NCBI GenBank assembly: GCA_034408745.1
Contig: JAWXCM010000093.1
Location: forward strand, 1-16,740
DNA length: 16,740 nt
Source: JAWXCM01 sp034408745
GTDB lineage: Bacteria > Acidobacteriota > Terriglobia > Bryobacterales > Bryobacteraceae
Reading direction: 5' to 3'
The position numbers and the translations under genes are program-made. Position 1 is the stretch's first letter. Every line of letters starts with the position of its first letter. This document shows positions 16,174-16,740 of this stretch, piece after piece. The notes under the pieces were generated by a model, which searched no databases, was not told where the DNA came from, and saw nothing but the letters and a program-made list of their open reading frames with translations.

Positions 16174-16191
16174 GTGCCAGGATATTGGCAC
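16174..16191. promoter_or_regulatory. Inverted repeat GTGCCA-N6-TGGCAC, possible activator site
   Basis: A perfect 6-bp dyad with a 6-nt spacer sits 17 nt upstream of the predicted -24 box. A second TGGCA-containing copy (ATTGGCACC against GGTGCCAAT, 16150-16158 and 16184-16192) lets the region also pair across 25 nt. It could be a binding site for a sigma-54 activator or another dimeric regulator, or part of the adjoining IS end. Confidence 0.4.
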
Positions 16192-16221
16192 CTAGCTGGC
16201 TAGCTAGGGAGCATCAATTCA

Positions 16222-16392
16222 ATGGCCGATCCAGCCGTGTCCAGGCTGGTAGCTCAACGTGAGAGCATCAAGACCCAAATTGCCGGACTTGGCGATTTGC
16301 GTCCGGGAAGTCTTACGGATCGCTTTCGCCAGTGCGGTAAACCGAATTGCCGTTGCGCCAGGCCAGGCGAAGCGGGACATGGGCCTTCCTGA
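16222..16392 (+). pseudogene. DUF6788 protein, N-terminal part (ISKra4-associated)
   Basis: Fifty-six codons read MADPAVSRLVAQRESIKTQI and then PGSLTDRFRQCGKPNCRCAR and PGEAGHGPS, ending at TGA. The QCGKPNCRCA cysteine cluster followed by GHGPS is the hallmark of DUF6788 proteins that accompany ISKra4-type transposases. Intact members are about 100-130 residues and continue GPSW/Y with a basic beta-strand segment. Here the stop falls at the point where the sequence changes to transposase text, so the gene was truncated by a deletion. GGGAG lies 10 nt before the ATG. Confidence 0.6.
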
Positions 16393-16740
16393 AAGCAGCC
16401 CGACGGCTCGGCGAAAACCCGTGAGGTCAAATTGTGCGTGATTTGGAGCGCCGAAGGCCGCGATTCCGATGGAGTACCTGTGCGCGACCCTGGCTCAGTT
16501 ACTTATTCAGCGGCCATCGAGAGCGCCGCCTCGCCCGACGGCGTCGAACGTTCCGCCTTCGCCGAGCGTGTCTTGCGTGAGGCCGCCCGCCGGCGCTTCT
16601 GTGACGCTCCTCGCAAAGCCATCATCGGCGATGGCGCGCCATGGATATGGAATACCGCGCACGAATTGTTCCCCGGCGCGATCCAGATCGTCGACCGATT
16701 CCACGTCAAAGAAACTCTACACCGAACGGCGCAGTCGATC
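16393..16740 (+). pseudogene. ISKra4-family transposase, internal fragment
   Basis: The frame is open from 16393 to the window end: KQPDGSAKTREVKLCVIWSA, then RDPGSVTYSAAIESAASPDG, IIGDGAPWIWNTAHELFPGA and IQIVDRFHVKETLHRTAQSI. These match the central catalytic region of ISKra4 transposases; GDGAPWIWN holds the second catalytic Asp and VDRFH the conserved downstream motif. The first catalytic Asp (in the DGTG segment) and the whole N-terminal part are absent, so the product would be inactive. There is no start codon of its own near the junction. Whether the C-terminal part with the catalytic Glu survives is beyond the edge. Confidence 0.7.

Larger units (their letters stand above)
16193..16740 (+). 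mobile_element. ISKra4-type insertion sequence, internally deleted, cut by window edge
   Basis: The plus strand carries the beginning of a DUF6788 protein and the middle of an ISKra4-type transposase in one register, separated only by a TGA. In intact elements the rest of the DUF6788 protein and the transposase N-terminus lie between them. The left boundary is a guess: no terminal inverted repeat could be verified, and the promoter-like repeats to 16192 were assigned to the efflux operon. The right end is outside the window. Confidence 0.6.

Noticed and set aside
16139..16192. TGCCA-rich repeats as the terminal inverted repeat of the ISKra4-type element
   Set aside because: The right end is outside the window so no terminal match can be shown; promoter spacing fits the divergent operon better, though both could be true.

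Overview
The window looks like chromosome of an Acidobacteriota bacterium, probably of the Solibacter/Bryobacter group. This is inferred from an Oar-type TonB-dependent receptor with an N-terminal carboxypeptidase-regulatory-like domain, a secreted S9 peptidase, a STAS-plus-TolC efflux locus behind a sigma-54-type promoter, and GC-rich codon use. Almost every intact gene is on the minus strand, so transcription runs right to left.

Left edge (1-1930). The 5' end of an RluA-type pseudouridine synthase gene is cut by the edge. Beyond it lies about 1.5 kb of apparent gene debris: a shortened hicB antitoxin with a hicA-like tail overlapping it by ATGA, the C-terminal half of a DoxX-like membrane protein, a frame-damaged hypothetical gene, and an orphan C-terminal coding fragment on the plus strand.

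Centre (1927-9111). A periplasmic or secreted S9 prolyl-oligopeptidase-type peptidase is followed after 5 nt by a small outer-membrane beta-barrel protein, so the two are very likely co-transcribed. Upstream is a 1148-residue Oar-like TonB-dependent receptor. A strong intrinsic terminator separates receptor and peptidase. Together the three genes suggest uptake and breakdown of peptides or another polymer, but the substrate cannot be read from sequence.

Right (9359-16078). A compact six-gene efflux operon has 4-nt overlaps, abutting ends or a 3-nt gap at every junction: STAS-TolC outer-membrane factor, HlyD/YbhG-type membrane fusion protein, two ABC ATPases, and two ABC-2 permeases. It matches E. 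coli YbhG-YbhF-YbhS-YbhR in order and type, except that YbhF is split into two genes and a dedicated TolC leads the operon. The TolC reading frame is fused in frame to an N-terminal STAS domain, with the export signal buried near residue 106. A GG-N10-GC sigma-54-like promoter and a perfect TGGCAC dyad lie just upstream.

Right edge (about 16193-16740). On the plus strand, divergent from the operon, lies an internally deleted ISKra4-type element. The start of a DUF6788 protein runs, through one stop codon, into the middle of the transposase. The window is cut before the transposase ends. No tRNA, rRNA or CRISPR array was seen.
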